Origin: Thermococcus sp.
GTDB lineage: Archaea > Methanobacteriota_B > Thermococci > Thermococcales > Thermococcaceae
Reading direction: 5' to 3'
Assembly (NCBI RefSeq): GCF_027066465.1
Contig: NZ_JAMONU010000056.1
Coordinates: 1 to 13,662, forward strand
Length of the DNA: 13,662 bases
How positions within the stretch are numbered: position 1 is the first letter of the stretch; each line of letters begins with the position of its first letter. The position numbers and the translations under genes were made by a program. The notes beneath the pieces were generated by a model. That model did not search any database and had not been told where the DNA came from. It saw nothing but the letters and a program-made list of their open reading frames with translations. This document shows, one piece after another, positions 12,876 to 13,662 of this stretch.

Positions 12876-13662
12876 ATGGTAAGCGAACACATCGCAAGGT
12901 CCTATGAGCGAAAGCTCCACGTACCTGAGGGCATCCTCGGAAGAAAGAAAAAAGCGATGACAATACACGTTACAAAAAACGTGCGGAAGGAAGCAACATT
13001 GCTTGCAGAGAAAGATTATTTGCGCGCTCTTCTGGAAAAACATGGAATAAGTGTTGACAAAAATATCGAAAAAGCGATAGAGGAGCCAATATATATCTAT
13101 TCCCTTCACCACCCGGATAAGAACCCATACAATAAAGATGAAACGAAAATCAGAGTGGCCGCACCCACGGAAGAAGATGCCGCAAAATACACTACACTCC
13201 TCCAGATAATCTCAATCCCGCTGGCAGCAAGAACTAAAAGCCACATAGACGCAAAGATTGGGCTAGAACACGCCATGTGGCCGGCCGTTGATAGGAGAGG
13301 AGATCCGAAAATAATTGTCAGAGTTAATGAGGAACCAAATCTTGAGAAAAAGAATGAAAAAACGATATACACATACACGGGGTATCCCTTGCTCCCATTC
13401 GAAGAGTTCAAAGAAAAGGCGCTAGAACGAGCCGCCAAAAATATCTACAACGAATTGAGAGACCGCCTTGGTAAAGACATAAGTCCAGGAGAGTTTGTAG
13501 AATTTGTAAAAAAGGCGGCGGACGCCGCCGAAAAAATCGTAGAAGAGAAGAAAAGAAGAGCGAGGGGAACAGGATTTCAGCCAATTGATGGGGATTTAGA
13601 AAAGATTCCCGAATTCGTTGAGGCAATTCGCATGATCGCAAAAATGATGCCAGAGGACTACT
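12876..13662 (+). CDS. Unidentified AT-rich gene, C-terminus cut by window edge
   Basis: An open frame of 262 complete codons plus one base runs to the window end with no stop. The ATG at 12876 follows GGAGGGG by 7 nt and lies 19 nt after the ATPase stop, so the two probably share a transcript. I do not recognise a family. It begins MVSEHIARSYERKLHVPEGI; 33-58 is a likely helix (TKNVRKEATLLAEKDYLRAL), 100-135 a mixed region (TTLLQIISIPLAARTKSHID), and 175-230 a long charged helical stretch with an Ala-Ala-Asp-Ala-Ala core. There is no cysteine, no membrane segment and no signal peptide. Sampled lines are about 38-43% GC against about 50-65% for the ribosomal region, with many AAA, AGA and ATA codons, which suggests acquisition by transfer. 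The three minus-strand frames opposite it are short and of low complexity. Confidence 0.8.
   Translation, partial: MVSEHIARSYERKLHVPEGILGRKKKAMTIHVTKNVRKEATLLAEKDYLRALLEKHGISVDKNIEKAIEEPIYIYSLHHPDKNPYNKDETKIRVAAPTEEDAAKYTTLLQIISIPLAARTKSHIDAKIGLEHAMWPAVDRRGDPKIIVRVNEEPNLEKKNEKTIYTYTGYPLLPFEEFKEKALERAAKNIYNELRDRLGKDISPGEFVEFVKKAADAAEKIVEEKKRRARGTGFQPIDGDLEKIPEFVEAIRMIAKMMPEDY

Noticed and set aside
13514..13529. GC-rich inverted repeat GGCGGCG-GA-CGCCGCC
   Set aside because: It falls in frame within Ala-Ala-Asp-Ala-Ala codons of the unidentified gene, so the symmetry is explained by repeated alanine codons; no terminator or origin context.
12831..13641. Three minus-strand open frames opposite the AT-rich gene (93, 110 and 77 codons)
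   Set aside because: They are short, full of Phe/Ser/Leu runs, without clear Shine-Dalgarno sites, and lie opposite one continuous plus-strand frame of 262 codons with a good ribosome site.
1..13662. CRISPR arrays, tRNA or rRNA genes, insertion-sequence ends
   Set aside because: I saw no regularly spaced repeats, cloverleaf with CCA-type acceptor stem, rRNA core motifs or transposase gene on either strand.

Overview
The window is archaeal and almost certainly from Thermococcus (order Thermococcales). Its left three quarters, all on the minus strand, carry the long archaeal ribosomal-protein cluster in the Thermococcus/Pyrococcus order. The proteins are archaeal types (L3 of 346 aa, S4e, L32e, L19e), Shine-Dalgarno sites are nearly all variants of GAGGTGA 5-8 nt before the start, and the protein sequences read like Thermococcus orthologues as I remember them. 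No species can be assigned.

Region 1 (1-9872, minus strand, transcribed right to left): SPOUT-family RNA methyltransferase, L3, L4, L23, L2, S19, L22, S3, L29, aIF1/SUI1, RNase P component 1 (Rpp29), S17, L14, L24, S4e, L5, S14, S8, L6, L32e and the first codons of L19e at the left edge. Genes are separated by 12 nt at most or overlap, so this is one transcription unit, with a TATA/BRE promoter at about 9928-9944. It couples production of both ribosomal subunits, an initiation factor and a tRNA-processing subunit. Several starts are set by the Shine-Dalgarno position and are shorter than the longest open frame (L6, S4e, L14, S17, S19, S3). S3 starts with TTG and aIF1 with GTG.

Region 2 (10013-11180, minus strand): a two-gene unit of a small protein with an EF-Tu domain-2-like barrel (probably the tRNA-binding protein Pbp11) followed by a TatD-family metal-dependent hydrolase.

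Region 3 (11181-11461): a spacer that looks like a scar. On the minus strand it keeps what reads as the last ~20 codons of a [NiFe]-hydrogenase large subunit, with an altered DPCxxC motif and a four-residue tail after the His. On the plus strand it keeps a 40-codon open tail of an unidentified gene. Both are 3' ends pointing outwards with their 5' parts missing, as one deletion across a divergent gene pair would leave. The right part holds a strong TATA box followed by a perfect 9-bp inverted repeat.

Region 4 (11462-13662, plus strand): an archaeal STAND-type ATPase (ATPase_2 plus DUF234-like C-terminus with a PD-(D/E)XK-like motif). Nineteen bases later an AT-richer open frame with its own Shine-Dalgarno site runs off the right edge (262 complete codons, no cysteine, no family I recognise). 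This two-gene unit, with its probable operator, is the least explained part of the window and the best candidate for something undescribed.
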